A DNA stretch of 64,000 bases from Rhodanobacter soli (GTDB lineage: Bacteria > Pseudomonadota > Gammaproteobacteria > Xanthomonadales > Rhodanobacteraceae): assembly GCF_040548735.1 (NCBI RefSeq), contig NZ_JBEPSD010000003.1, forward strand, positions 372,001 to 436,000. The letters are read 5' to 3'. Of this stretch, positions 28,468 to 37,406 are shown piece after piece. How positions within the stretch are numbered: the stretch's first letter is position 1; each line of letters opens with the position of its first letter. A program made the position numbers and the translations under genes. A model generated the notes under the pieces. It was not told where the DNA came from and ran no database searches. It worked only from the letters and a program-made list of their open reading frames with translations.

Positions 28468-30846
28468 CTACATGGCGATCGTGATCTGCGCGGCACGCGC
28501 TGCGGCCACCCGTACGTAGGTGACGTCGCCGTAGCGGTCGTGGCCGCGGGCCCAGCCTTCGCCGCCGCTGCGCTGCAGGGCGGCGGGATCGGCAAAGGCT
28601 TTCAGCTGGCCGACGCTGGCGGCCGCAGCGCCGTGGATCTTCAGCAGGTAGAAACGCAGTGCCGGCTTGAAGCTGCCGCTGGCGGCGCCGAGTTCCAGCT
28701 CGATCGCGTTGCCGCGGCGTTGCGCCGACAGCGGCTGCAGGAAGTACGCGCCGTGCTCGTAGTCGTAGCTGCTGCCGTCGTCGTCGTAGTAGTCGAATGT
28801 GCTGCGCCGTGCGGCGGGGAACACGTCGACGTCGAGCTGGACCAGCGGCTGCTCGCCCACGTAGTCCTCGGGGGGACGGGTCGGGATGATCGCGCCGTCG
28901 CGGACGAACAGCGGGATGTCGCTCCACGTCTTGCTGTCGATCGCCAGGCGGATGCTGCGGCCGCCCTCGTAGACCTTGCCGCTGAACCAGTCGGTCCAGC
29001 GCCCGGCGGGCAGGTAGATGTCCTTCGCGGTCTGGCCCTGCACGACCACCGGTGAGGCCAGCAGCCAGTCGCCGAACAGCCACGAATCGACGTCGTTGCG
29101 CACGTTCGGATCCTCGGGCCAGTCGAACAGCAGCGGACGCACCAGGCCGACGCCGGTGGCGCGGCGTGCATGCTCGTAGCTGTAGATGTAGGGAATCAGC
29201 GCGTAGCGAAGGCGGATCGCAGCGGTCGCGGCCTTCTCCGCGACCGGGCCGTACACCCACGGTTGGCGCTTCTGGCCGAGCTCGCCGTGCACGCGGAAGA
29301 TCGGCGTGAACGCGCCGAACTGGATCCATCGCGCGTAGTTCTCCGGCGTCGGCGTGCCGTCCTTGAAACCGCCGCCGTCCATGCCCCACTGCATCGCGCC
29401 CACGTTGATCGCGCTGAGCATGCGCGCGCGCTGGCCGGCCATGCTGGCGAAGCCGGTGGGGATGTCGCCGGACCACAGGCCATAGGCGTAGCGCTGCGAG
29501 CCAAGCCAGAAGTTGCGGTTGATCGACCACACACGCTGGTTCGAGACGCCGCGCTGGCTGTCGTACAGCGCGCGCTGCATGTTCATGAACTCGGTATCGC
29601 TGCCGGTGGTGTCCGCCTCGTCGTTCCACCAGCCCACGATGCCGTCGTCGTAGCCGTACTTGATCGCCAGGTCGCCGAACCAGCGGCGCGCGGCGGCCAG
29701 GTCGAAGTCGATGTTCTTCACCGGCTTGTGCGAAAAATAATCGTCGCTGACTGCTTCGCCCGGCACCCAGAAATCGTGCGCGCTGGCATAGCGTCCCTCC
29801 ACCGTGTCGACGTGGATGCGCGGTTTCATGATGCCGGTCAGCTTGATCCCGCGGGCGTCCATCTGCTTCTTCAAGGCGCCGCTGGGACCGTCGGGGAACT
29901 TGGTCGGGTTCCAGCGGAACTCGCCGTAGTTGTCATCGCCCCAGGCCTTCCAGTCGAAGTCCAGCGTGATGTTGTCGATCGGGATGTGCTTGGCGCGGTA
30001 GGTGTCGACGATCTGCAGCAATTCCTTCTGATCGATGCCCCACTGGCTGTTGGTGAAGCCCATCGCCCACTTCGGGAACAGCGGCGTGCGGCCGCTGAGC
30101 TGCGCCAGCGCGCCGAACAGCTGCGTCGGCGTGCCGAGCAGGATATAGACGTCCGTATCCTTGCGTGGGCTGTCAGCGCCGATCATGCCGGGTTGCAGCG
30201 TGAACGTGGCGCCGTCGCTGTCCAGCAGCACGCCGTAGCCGGCGCTGCTCCACACGAACGGTGCGCCGGCATGGCCTTGCTCGCCGGCGCTGGCCACCTG
30301 CTTGCCGCTGCGCAGCATGCCGGCGGAAGCATCCTCGGTGGCGTTGTAGCCGCCGATGCCGTACAGCGCGTCGTCGCCGGCGTGCTGCGCCTGCAGCCGG
30401 CCGTGGCGCAGGGCGTCGACGTCGATGCGCAGCAGCGTGCGTTGCCGTGCGTCGTCGATGCGCAGCTGGCGATGCTGGCGATCCCAGTGGACCGAGGCAG
30501 CGGCGGAAGCGAGGCTCGCGCCATCGGCGTCCTTCGCGCCGCGTACCTGCGCGAAGCGCGTCGGTGCGGCGGCGGGGTCGAGCACCAGCGTGGGCATGCC
30601 GGTATGGCGGCCGGGTTCGAAATGCACGCGCACGATGCCGGGCGCGATGAAGTGGACATCCAGCCGGTCGGCACCGAAGTCGATCGTGATGGCGTGGTTG
30701 GCAAGTTGGGCCATGGGGGATGCCTGTGCAGTCTGCGCGGGGACGGCCGCAGCGATGCCGCCCGCCGGAGCCAGGGCGAGGCCAAGCCACAGCCAGGCGG
30801 CCAGGGTCGGGCCGGGTTTTGCGGTGCGGGTGGGGGGGATGGTCAT
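28468..30846 (-). CDS. Exported GH31 alpha-glucosidase/alpha-xylosidase-type enzyme
   Basis: A 792-residue family 31 enzyme. The signal peptide spans about 33 residues (to GIAAA). An N-terminal beta-sandwich (to about 230) is followed by the barrel with nucleophile D409 in GWWNDEAD and acid/base D461 in WSGDIPTG, then two C-terminal beta domains from about 590. GAGGAG precedes the ATG; a start 48 bp upstream adds a tail with no signal-peptide character. Position within the maltodextrin run suggests exo-alpha-glucosidase action on oligosaccharides in the periplasm. GH31 also includes alpha-xylosidases and transglycosylases, so exact specificity is open. Confidence 0.92.
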   Translation of the reverse strand: MTIPPTRTAKPGPTLAAWLWLGLALAPAGGIAAAVPAQTAQASPMAQLANHAITIDFGADRLDVHFIAPGIVRVHFEPGRHTGMPTLVLDPAAAPTRFAQVRGAKDADGASLASAAASVHWDRQHRQLRIDDARQRTLLRIDVDALRHGRLQAQHAGDDALYGIGGYNATEDASAGMLRSGKQVASAGEQGHAGAPFVWSSAGYGVLLDSDGATFTLQPGMIGADSPRKDTDVYILLGTPTQLFGALAQLSGRTPLFPKWAMGFTNSQWGIDQKELLQIVDTYRAKHIPIDNITLDFDWKAWGDDNYGEFRWNPTKFPDGPSGALKKQMDARGIKLTGIMKPRIHVDTVEGRYASAHDFWVPGEAVSDDYFSHKPVKNIDFDLAAARRWFGDLAIKYGYDDGIVGWWNDEADTTGSDTEFMNMQRALYDSQRGVSNQRVWSINRNFWLGSQRYAYGLWSGDIPTGFASMAGQRARMLSAINVGAMQWGMDGGGFKDGTPTPENYARWIQFGAFTPIFRVHGELGQKRQPWVYGPVAEKAATAAIRLRYALIPYIYSYEHARRATGVGLVRPLLFDWPEDPNVRNDVDSWLFGDWLLASPVVVQGQTAKDIYLPAGRWTDWFSGKVYEGGRSIRLAIDSKTWSDIPLFVRDGAIIPTRPPEDYVGEQPLVQLDVDVFPAARRSTFDYYDDDGSSYDYEHGAYFLQPLSAQRRGNAIELELGAASGSFKPALRFYLLKIHGAAAASVGQLKAFADPAALQRSGGEGWARGHDRYGDVTYVRVAAARAAQITIAM

Positions 30847-30871
30847 GGCGGGCTCCTCGCGGGTCGCGGGT

Positions 30872-32419
30872 TCAGTCCAGGATGGCGCTGGCATAGGGAG
30901 GCAAGGTCAGGTGGTCGCGCCGCAGTGCGGTGCCGGCGCGGCTGTGTCGCAGCAAGTGGCGGAAACGGGTGTCGCCCAGCGGCACCTGTTGCGGTTGGCC
31001 GGACAGATTGTGCAGCACCAGCACGTGGCTGCCGGCATCGTCGAGCTGCCAGGCGGCGATGTGCGGGTTGGCCAGCGCGGGCGCGGTGAGCGTGCCGTCG
31101 CGCAGCGCGCTGATCTCCCGGCGCCAGCCGATCAGCATGGCGTAGTAGTGCAGCAGCGAATCGCCGGCCTGCTGCTCGGCCTCCACCGAGACGTCGGAGC
31201 CGTCGCCGGCACTGAACGTTTTCCAGCGTGTCTCGCCCGTGCCGTGCGGATCGCGGTGCCAGCGCATCGGCTCGCGCAGGTCCGGGTCGGGCTTCTTTCC
31301 GCGCATGCCCAGTTCCTCGCCGTAGTAGACGAACGGCTGGCCGGGCAGGGTGAGCAGCATCGCGGCGGCCATGCGCATGTGCTGCGGGTTGCCGTCGAGC
31401 TGGCTCATCACGCGTTCCTGGTCGTGGTTGGACAGGAACGGCGCGTCCACGCCGGATTTGCCGGCGACCTTGCGGTAGGCGGAGTCGGTGTGCGCGAGCA
31501 GTGCGCCGAGATTGCCGGCGCGTTCGTGCTTCGCGCTGTCGATCAGCTGCACCGCCAGCGGGAAGTCGAACACCGCATCGAGCGGCTTGAAGTACGGCGC
31601 CAGTTCGTCGGCGGAGTCGCGGGTCACCTCGCCGACCACATAGGCCGCGGGGTTGACCGTATTCAGGCCCTGGCGGAATTCGGACCACCAGGCGAGGTTC
31701 TTCTTGAGCGTGAGCGGATTGTCGGCATCCGCCTTGAAGTCGTAGTAGATGTGCTGCGCGGCGTCGAGACGGAAGCCGTCCACGCCCTTCTTCAGCCAGT
31801 ACTGGCCGAGCTTGACCATTTCCTTGCGCACCGCCGGCGTGTCGTAGTCGAGGTCCGGCATGTTGGCGGAGAAGTCGCCCAGGTAATGCGCCGTGCCGAG
31901 TGCATGCCAGGCCTGCGAACCGGCGGCGTCCGCGGCGTGCAGGTCGGTGTGCGGGCCGGCCCAGCTGTACCAGTCGTGATGCGGATCGGCGGGATCGCGG
32001 GCGGCTTCGAACCAGGGGTGCTGGTCGCTGGTGTGGTTGATCACCAGGTCGATGATCACCTTGATGTGGCGCTTGTGCGCCTCGCGCAGCAGGCGTTCGA
32101 AGTCGGCCATCGTGCCGTACTGCGGGTTGATGGCGTAATAGTCGGTGACGTCGTAGCCGTGGTAGCTGGGCGACGGATTGATCGGCATCAGCCAGATGCC
32201 GCCGACGCCGAGCGACTTGAGGTAGTCGAGCTTCGCGGTGACGCCGTTGAGGTCGCCGGTGCCGTCGCCGTCGGTGTCGTACCAGCTGCGCACGAAGATC
32301 TCGTACCACACACCGGAGGGCGCCGATGCAGCAGGAACGGCCGGCGCGGCCGCGGCCGGCGCGGAGCTGCCCAGTGCGAGCAGGGCGAAGAGCAGGGATG
32401 AAGCGATGCAGCGGATCAT
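30872..32419 (-). CDS. Exported GH13 alpha-glucosidase/alpha-amylase
   Basis: A 515-residue family 13 enzyme with a signal peptide (MIRCIASSLLFALLALGSSAPAAA, cut near residue 25). Region I is DLVINHTS; the catalytic triad is D219 (DGFRLDAAQ), E264 (VVGEVTRD) and D333 (SNHDQERV). There is no N-terminal starch-binding module, in contrast to the GH13 enzyme two genes downstream, so the two probably divide longer and shorter substrates. The gap to the next gene, GH31, is 25 bp, and to the halogenase-like gene upstream 35 bp, consistent with one transcript. Confidence 0.92.
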   Translation of the reverse strand: MIRCIASSLLFALLALGSSAPAAAAPAVPAASAPSGVWYEIFVRSWYDTDGDGTGDLNGVTAKLDYLKSLGVGGIWLMPINPSPSYHGYDVTDYYAINPQYGTMADFERLLREAHKRHIKVIIDLVINHTSDQHPWFEAARDPADPHHDWYSWAGPHTDLHAADAAGSQAWHALGTAHYLGDFSANMPDLDYDTPAVRKEMVKLGQYWLKKGVDGFRLDAAQHIYYDFKADADNPLTLKKNLAWWSEFRQGLNTVNPAAYVVGEVTRDSADELAPYFKPLDAVFDFPLAVQLIDSAKHERAGNLGALLAHTDSAYRKVAGKSGVDAPFLSNHDQERVMSQLDGNPQHMRMAAAMLLTLPGQPFVYYGEELGMRGKKPDPDLREPMRWHRDPHGTGETRWKTFSAGDGSDVSVEAEQQAGDSLLHYYAMLIGWRREISALRDGTLTAPALANPHIAAWQLDDAGSHVLVLHNLSGQPQQVPLGDTRFRHLLRHSRAGTALRRDHLTLPPYASAILD

Positions 32420-32454
32420 GGTCGGTCCCCGGTCACGGTGGAATGCGGCGGTGC

Positions 32455-33963
32455 TCATGCGGCTAGGCTGCCGGCCGCACGCGCCACGAATTCGTGGTGC
32501 GGCGGCAGCGTGTTCTTCGCGCGGCCGACCAGGGTGCGGATGTCGGCGAGGAAGCCGTCCAGCTGCTCCGCGGTCAGCGCGTCGGCCAGCGGGTGATGGC
32601 GATCCGGCTCGATGCGCTGGCCCAGCAGTACCTGCACCCAGCCGCTCTCGGTGAACAGCTCGTCGGCTTCGCGGAAGATCATGCCGGTGCGGCGGAACAG
32701 TTCGATGCGGTGCGCCAGCGCCGGCGGGATATCCATCGCGCCGCACTGCTGCCAGAACGGCGTGTCGGTGCGCTCGGTGGCCTTGTAGTGCAGGATCAGG
32801 AAATCGCGCACGCGCTCGTACTCGAAGCGGGTCTGGCGGTTGTACTCGTCCACCAGCTGCTGCTCGCAGTGGCGGTCGGGGAACATCGCCAGCAGGCGGT
32901 TGATGCCGGACTGCACCAGGTGGATGCTGGTCGACTCCAGCGGCTCCATGAAGCCGGCAGCCAGGCCCAGTGCGAGGCAGTTGCGGTTCCACGCCTGATT
33001 GCGCATGCCAGTGACGAAGCGCAGCGGACGCGGGTCGCCCAGCGCTTCGGTCTCCAGGTTCGCCAGGAGTTGCGCGGCGGCTTCGTCGTCGCTGATGAAG
33101 CGGCTGCAGTACACGTGGCCGTTGCCCACGCGGTGGCGCAGCGGGATGCGCCACTGCCAGCCGGCCGTGCGCGCGCTGGCCTGGGTATATGGGCGCATCG
33201 GGCCGCCCGGGGCGCTGGCCACGGCCAGCGCACGGTCGCAGGGCAGCCAGTGCTGCCAGTTCTCGTAGCCGGTGTTCAGCGCGCCCTCGATCAGCAGGCC
33301 GCGGAAGCCGGAGCAGTCGATGAAGAAGTCGCCCTCGACGATCTCGCCGTTGTCCAGCTGCAGCGATTCGATGAAGCCGTCGCCGGCGCGCAGGCGCACG
33401 TCCACCACCTTGCCTTCGATGCGCTGCACCGCGCCCGGCGCGATATGTTCGCGCAGGTATTGGGCGTAGCGCGAGGCGTCGAAATGGTAGGCGTAGCGGA
33501 TGCCGCCGATCGGGCTGCCCGGTACGGATTCCAGCGGCGCGAAGCGGTTCTCGGCCGCGGCCGCGGCGTTGAGCGAATACGCCCACAGGTCCGGCGCGTC
33601 CGCCCGGCTGCGGCTTCTCAACCAGTAGTGGTGGAACGGCGTCAGGCCCAGCGGCAGGCCGAGGTCGCCGAAGGCGTGCAGATAGGAATCGCCGAGGCGG
33701 CCGAAGCCGTTGAGCTGCACGCCCAGTTTGTAAGTGCCGTGGACGGCACGCAGCATGTCGTCCTCGTCGATGCCGAGGAAGCGGTTGATGTGGCGGATCT
33801 GCGGGATGGTGGCCTCGCCCACGCCGACGGTGCCGATCTCGGCCGATTCGACCAGGCGTATGGCAACACCCGCTCCGAGAGCCTTCGCGAGCAGCGCTGC
33901 TGCCATCCAGCCGGCGGTGCCGCCACCGACGATCACGATGCGGCGGATGCGGGGATCGTTCAT
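32455..33963 (-). CDS. Tryptophan-halogenase-family flavoprotein (maltodextrin locus)
   Basis: A 502-residue FAD-dependent halogenase-like protein. It shows the FAD motif VGGGTAGW (13-20), catalytic lysine K79 (TYKLG), the canonical WQWRIP (269-274) and glutamate E343 (PLESTS). All residues known to be needed for halogenation in the family are kept, more faithfully than in the paralogue at 22372. It is the first gene after the TonB receptor, 126 bp downstream, and precedes three glycosidases in the same direction. A direct role in sugar use is not known; no flavin reductase is adjacent. Confidence 0.88.
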   Translation of the reverse strand: MNDPRIRRIVIVGGGTAGWMAAALLAKALGAGVAIRLVESAEIGTVGVGEATIPQIRHINRFLGIDEDDMLRAVHGTYKLGVQLNGFGRLGDSYLHAFGDLGLPLGLTPFHHYWLRSRSRADAPDLWAYSLNAAAAAENRFAPLESVPGSPIGGIRYAYHFDASRYAQYLREHIAPGAVQRIEGKVVDVRLRAGDGFIESLQLDNGEIVEGDFFIDCSGFRGLLIEGALNTGYENWQHWLPCDRALAVASAPGGPMRPYTQASARTAGWQWRIPLRHRVGNGHVYCSRFISDDEAAAQLLANLETEALGDPRPLRFVTGMRNQAWNRNCLALGLAAGFMEPLESTSIHLVQSGINRLLAMFPDRHCEQQLVDEYNRQTRFEYERVRDFLILHYKATERTDTPFWQQCGAMDIPPALAHRIELFRRTGMIFREADELFTESGWVQVLLGQRIEPDRHHPLADALTAEQLDGFLADIRTLVGRAKNTLPPHHEFVARAAGSLAA

Positions 33964-34028
33964 GTCATGGCTCCTCGGCGTCCTGTCTTCGCTGTCGCGC
34001 CGCCGCCGCTGCGGATGCGCGGATCATG

Positions 34029-34062
34029 AAAAAAAACCCCGCCGGAGAATACACAGCGGGGC
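34029..34062 (-). terminator. Terminator/attenuator between TonB receptor and downstream glycosidase genes
   Basis: On the minus strand a short GC stem (GCCCCGC with GCGGGG, loop about 14 bases) is followed by eight T residues. It sits between the receptor stop (34090) and the halogenase-like gene (33963). It would end most receptor transcripts and let a fraction read on into the enzymes, since no separate promoter is obvious in the 126-bp gap. Confidence 0.75.
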
Positions 34063-34089
34063 ACCATGGGGAGGTAATGTCGATACGGC

Positions 34090-36975
34090 TTACTGGAACT
34101 TGTACGAGACGCCGATATCGTAGCGGCGGCCGTAACGCTCCCACGTCAGCACCTGGCGTGGGTCGTCGTTCTGGTAGGTGATGAAGGTCTTGTTGGACAG
34201 GTTGGAGCCCTGCACGATGAAGGTCAGACCCTTCAGGCTGCCGCTATCGATGCTGTAGCTGACCTGGGCATCGTAGGTGCTGCCGCCCTGGATGGTCTGC
34301 TCGATGCGCGACGCGCTGATGCCCGACACCTCGCCCAGGAAGCTCGAACGGTAGCTGTCGCTGATGCGGGCTTCGAAGCCGCTGTGCTGGTAGTACAGCG
34401 TGGCGTTGGCGACCCACTTCGACAGGCCCGGCACGGTGATCGGCGTGCTGTTGCCGGCGAACACCAGCGAGCTCTTGGTGCGGTTGCCGGTGAGGATCGC
34501 TCCGAAGCCGTCGAGTGCCGGCGTGACCAGGTTGAACGGCAGGTTCAAGGTCACCTGGGCGCCCTTCACGTAGCCGTGGCCGTCGTTGGTCGGGCCGGAG
34601 ACGATGCCCTGGGTGGTGCCGAGCTGGGCCAGCTGGTCCGGCGTCAGGCCGAACGGCAGGAAGGCGCTGAAGTCGTACAGGAAGGCTGCGTTCGGGTTGA
34701 TGTAGTCCTTCAGCTTGAGGAAGTAGCCCGACAGTGCGACGTAGCCACCGCCGCCGCTGCGGCAGATGTCCGAGTTCTTCGCTTCGGCGGCGTTGCACTC
34801 GTAGCCGTTGCCGCCGGAGAAGTAGTGCTCGTAGCTGACGTTGTAGTTGTCGGCCATGGTCGGCTTGAGCTTGGCGTTGCCGCCCGAGGCGCTGAAGTAC
34901 GCCTGGTTCGGGTCGGTGTTCTGCAGACGGGTGAAGTTGCCGCTCACCCCCAGGCTGGCGTTCATCTGATCCATGCGCGGGCGGGCCAACGTACGCGCGG
35001 CGCTGACGCGCAGGTCATCGTTGTCGCCGAAGCCGAAGATCAGGTTGGCGCTGGGCAGGACCTTGGTGTAGCTGGTGCTGCCGACCACCGGGATCAGCGT
35101 GATCGCGTTGCCGGTGATCGCGCTGCCGGGCGCCACGCGTTCGCCGGTCGAACGCTGCGAGGTGTGCTGTGCCTGCACGCCGAAGTTGCCGCGCAGGCTG
35201 ACGCCGCCAAGGTAGGTGTCGAGGTTGAACTGCACGAACGGGGTCAGCGTCTTTTCGCGCACGTTCCAGTTCGGTGGCATCGCCAGCGACGAGCCGAAGG
35301 TAGGCACGCTTACCAGGGTGCCGTCGCTGATCAGATCGAACGGGTTGTAGCAGGTCTGCGCACCCACGCCCATCCAGGCCAGCGGGCTGCAGCTGGTGCC
35401 GCTGAACGGCGCGGTCTCGACGGCGCTACCGCCGCTGATGGTGCCGCCGCCAAGGGTCAGGAAGCTCTGGTCGATGTGGTAGGTCTTGTCGCGCGTGCTG
35501 TGCGCCACGCCGAACTCCAGGCTGGAGAACGGACCGCTGGAGAAGCTGCGCTCAGCGCTCAGGCGCAGGTTGGCCAGGTAATCCACGGTGTGCGGCGCAT
35601 TGATGAAGCCGGCCTGCACCACGTCGTTGCCGCCGCCCCAACCCTGCGGATCGGTCAGCACCATGCCGTTGCCGTAATCCAGCGACGGGTTGACGTAGAA
35701 CAGTCCGTCGTTGCGCTCGACGAAACCGAGCGTGTCCCTGGCGCCGTTGTTCGCGCCGAAGGCCGTGCCGGAATAGCTTTCGAGATTGACGTCGCGGCGC
35801 GTGGCGCGCGAATAATTCGCGTCGAGATCGGCCGTCCAGTCCTCGTTGATGGTGAACTTGTTGTCCCAGTTGAAGTTGTAGACCCGGGCGCTGGTGCTGT
35901 TGTAGTCGTTGCGGATGACGGCCTTGACGCCGTCGTAGGTGCCGCTCTGCACGAAGCCGTTCTGCACGTTGCCGCCCGGCTGCAGTGTCGCGTTGCCCCA
36001 GAACAGCGGGAACTCCATGCCCTTGGCCTGCTGCACTTCCTTGAAGTTGTCGTAGGTGAGGTCGACGACGCCGTTGTACCAGTCGTTCGGCTGCCACTGC
36101 ACGGTGGCCAGCACGCCGCGACGCTTCATCGTGTCGGAGATGCCGTAGTTCTTCGCGCCACCGATCACGGCGTCACCATTCGCGTCGCCCGGGTAGCCCC
36201 ACGGCGCCTGGTGCTGGATCTGCGCGGGGTTGGATTCCATGTCCACGCCCAGGGTGACGCCGAGGGTGTGGTCGGCGAACTGGTGCACCCACACGCCGTT
36301 GACGTTGTAGCCCTTGTCGCTGACGCCGGGGCCACTCGCCAGCTGGGACATGTCGTTCCAGATGTAGTGGGCATTCAGCGCCGCCTCGGGACCGCTCTTT
36401 TCCAGCGGGCGGATGGTGTGCATGTCGACGGTGCCGGTGAGGCCCTGGCCGATCAGGTCGGCCTGCGGGGTCAGGTGCACCACCACGTTGTCAAACCAGC
36501 TCGACGGGTACTGGTCGAACTGCACGTCGCGGTTGTTGGACGTGGAAACCTGCTGGCCGCCGTTGACCAGCGCGGTGGAGAAATCCGGGCCCAGGCCGTG
36601 GATGGTCAGCACCTGCGGGCGACCGCTGACGGTCTGCACGGCGAGGCCGGGTAGGCGACCGAGGGTATCGGCGATGCTCACGCCGGGCAGCTTGCCGACC
36701 TGTTCGGCCGACACGGCCTCGACGATGCTGCTGGCATTGCGCTTGAGCGCGGTGGAGTTCTCGATGCTGCTGACGAAGCCGTTGACCTCGACGGCCTGCA
36801 GCTTCTTCGTCTTGTGCTTGCCGTCGGTGTCCTTGTCGGTCGACGCCGGCTGGGCCTGATCTTGCGTGTCCTGCTGCTGGCCGGCCGAGGGTGCGGTCCC
36901 GGCGTACGCCGTGGCGCAGACGCCAAGGCACACCGATGCAATCGCCATCGCCAGCACGTTATGTTTCAGAACCAT
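34090..36975 (-). CDS. TonB-dependent receptor of the Xanthomonas/Caulobacter type, probable maltodextrin receptor
   Basis: A 961-residue outer-membrane receptor. The signal peptide (MVLKHNVLAMAIASVCLGVCATAYA) is followed by a Lys-rich linker, a TonB box-like QAVEVNGF, the plug (about 70-190; SIADTLGRLPGLAVQ and IHGLGPDFSTALVNG) and a long barrel ending GVSYKFQ. The plug pattern is that of the large Xanthomonas/Caulobacter receptor subfamily, whose known member MalA imports maltodextrins. The ATG at 36975 has GGAGGGGAG upstream; a longer frame lacks a signal peptide. The operator at 37128 lies 152 bp before the start, and a transcription-attenuating hairpin follows the gene. Maltodextrin is inferred from the linked GH13/GH31 genes. 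Confidence 0.93.
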   Translation of the reverse strand: MVLKHNVLAMAIASVCLGVCATAYAGTAPSAGQQQDTQDQAQPASTDKDTDGKHKTKKLQAVEVNGFVSSIENSTALKRNASSIVEAVSAEQVGKLPGVSIADTLGRLPGLAVQTVSGRPQVLTIHGLGPDFSTALVNGGQQVSTSNNRDVQFDQYPSSWFDNVVVHLTPQADLIGQGLTGTVDMHTIRPLEKSGPEAALNAHYIWNDMSQLASGPGVSDKGYNVNGVWVHQFADHTLGVTLGVDMESNPAQIQHQAPWGYPGDANGDAVIGGAKNYGISDTMKRRGVLATVQWQPNDWYNGVVDLTYDNFKEVQQAKGMEFPLFWGNATLQPGGNVQNGFVQSGTYDGVKAVIRNDYNSTSARVYNFNWDNKFTINEDWTADLDANYSRATRRDVNLESYSGTAFGANNGARDTLGFVERNDGLFYVNPSLDYGNGMVLTDPQGWGGGNDVVQAGFINAPHTVDYLANLRLSAERSFSSGPFSSLEFGVAHSTRDKTYHIDQSFLTLGGGTISGGSAVETAPFSGTSCSPLAWMGVGAQTCYNPFDLISDGTLVSVPTFGSSLAMPPNWNVREKTLTPFVQFNLDTYLGGVSLRGNFGVQAQHTSQRSTGERVAPGSAITGNAITLIPVVGSTSYTKVLPSANLIFGFGDNDDLRVSAARTLARPRMDQMNASLGVSGNFTRLQNTDPNQAYFSASGGNAKLKPTMADNYNVSYEHYFSGGNGYECNAAEAKNSDICRSGGGGYVALSGYFLKLKDYINPNAAFLYDFSAFLPFGLTPDQLAQLGTTQGIVSGPTNDGHGYVKGAQVTLNLPFNLVTPALDGFGAILTGNRTKSSLVFAGNSTPITVPGLSKWVANATLYYQHSGFEARISDSYRSSFLGEVSGISASRIEQTIQGGSTYDAQVSYSIDSGSLKGLTFIVQGSNLSNKTFITYQNDDPRQVLTWERYGRRYDIGVSYKFQ

Positions 36976-37090
36976 GTACTCCCCTCCCACAAAGGTGTGT
37001 CGCCGTCGATCTCGGTTATTGGATTCCCCCGCGCTTCCGTCGGCGACGACCGTCGGCAGGTGCGCTACCGAGCTTTTCGGCGGCGTGTTT

Positions 37091-37100
37091 GCATGGTAGG
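37091..37100 (-). promoter_or_regulatory. Probable -10 region of the TonB receptor promoter
   Basis: CCTACCATGC on the minus strand, containing TACCAT. It is identical in sequence and in its 27-bp distance from the operator to the box at 15559-15568. The sequence between operator and box is not conserved, which makes the shared box meaningful. Confidence 0.5.
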
Positions 37101-37127
37101 CCGGCATTTCCGCAGCGAAGCATTTTC

Positions 37128-37141
37128 TGCATACGTATTCA
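37128..37141. promoter_or_regulatory. LacI-family operator, TGCATACGTATTCA type (copy 3)
   Basis: Exact copy of the 14-mer at 917 and 15596, placed upstream of the TonB receptor promoter on its -35 side. Confidence 0.83.
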
Positions 37142-37295
37142 TGGTGGGTGCCCTGTCGCGCTTATCGCATTGCAGCATCGTGCCTCCGGGAGGAGGGGCC
37201 GGCGGCGCGGACCGCGGTGCGACTCGGCATCGGCGCATGGCGCATGGACCGCATCGGCACACCGCGCACGCGGCATGCCGCGACTGCAGCACGAA

Positions 37296-37309
37296 TGAAT
37301 ACGTATGCA
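37296..37309. promoter_or_regulatory. LacI-family operator, TGCATACGTATTCA type (copy 4, inverted)
   Basis: The reverse complement, TGAATACGTATGCA, on the plus strand, 97 bp before the GH13 glucosidase start. A TAAGCT hexamer 30 bp further matches the position of the -10 boxes at the other sites. The two operators of this region are 168 bp apart (16 helical turns), so looping between them is possible. Confidence 0.82.
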
Positions 37310-37406
37310 CATCCGTGCTGGTCGCAACGGAGCTGCAGCTAAGCTGATCGGCATTCAACGACGGGCGATCGAATGTGCCCGCCTCATGCTGAGGGGACGC
37401 GTTCAA

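Larger units (their letters stand above)
36976..37406. other. Divergent regulatory region, TonB receptor and GH13 glucosidase
   Basis: These 431 bases have no supported gene. They hold two inverted copies of the maltodextrin operator (37128-37141 and 37296-37309), the minus-strand -10-like box at 37091-37100, and on the plus strand TAAGCT (37340-37345), placed 30 bp after the second operator. Each operator thus appears dedicated to one of the two divergent promoters. Confidence 0.6.
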
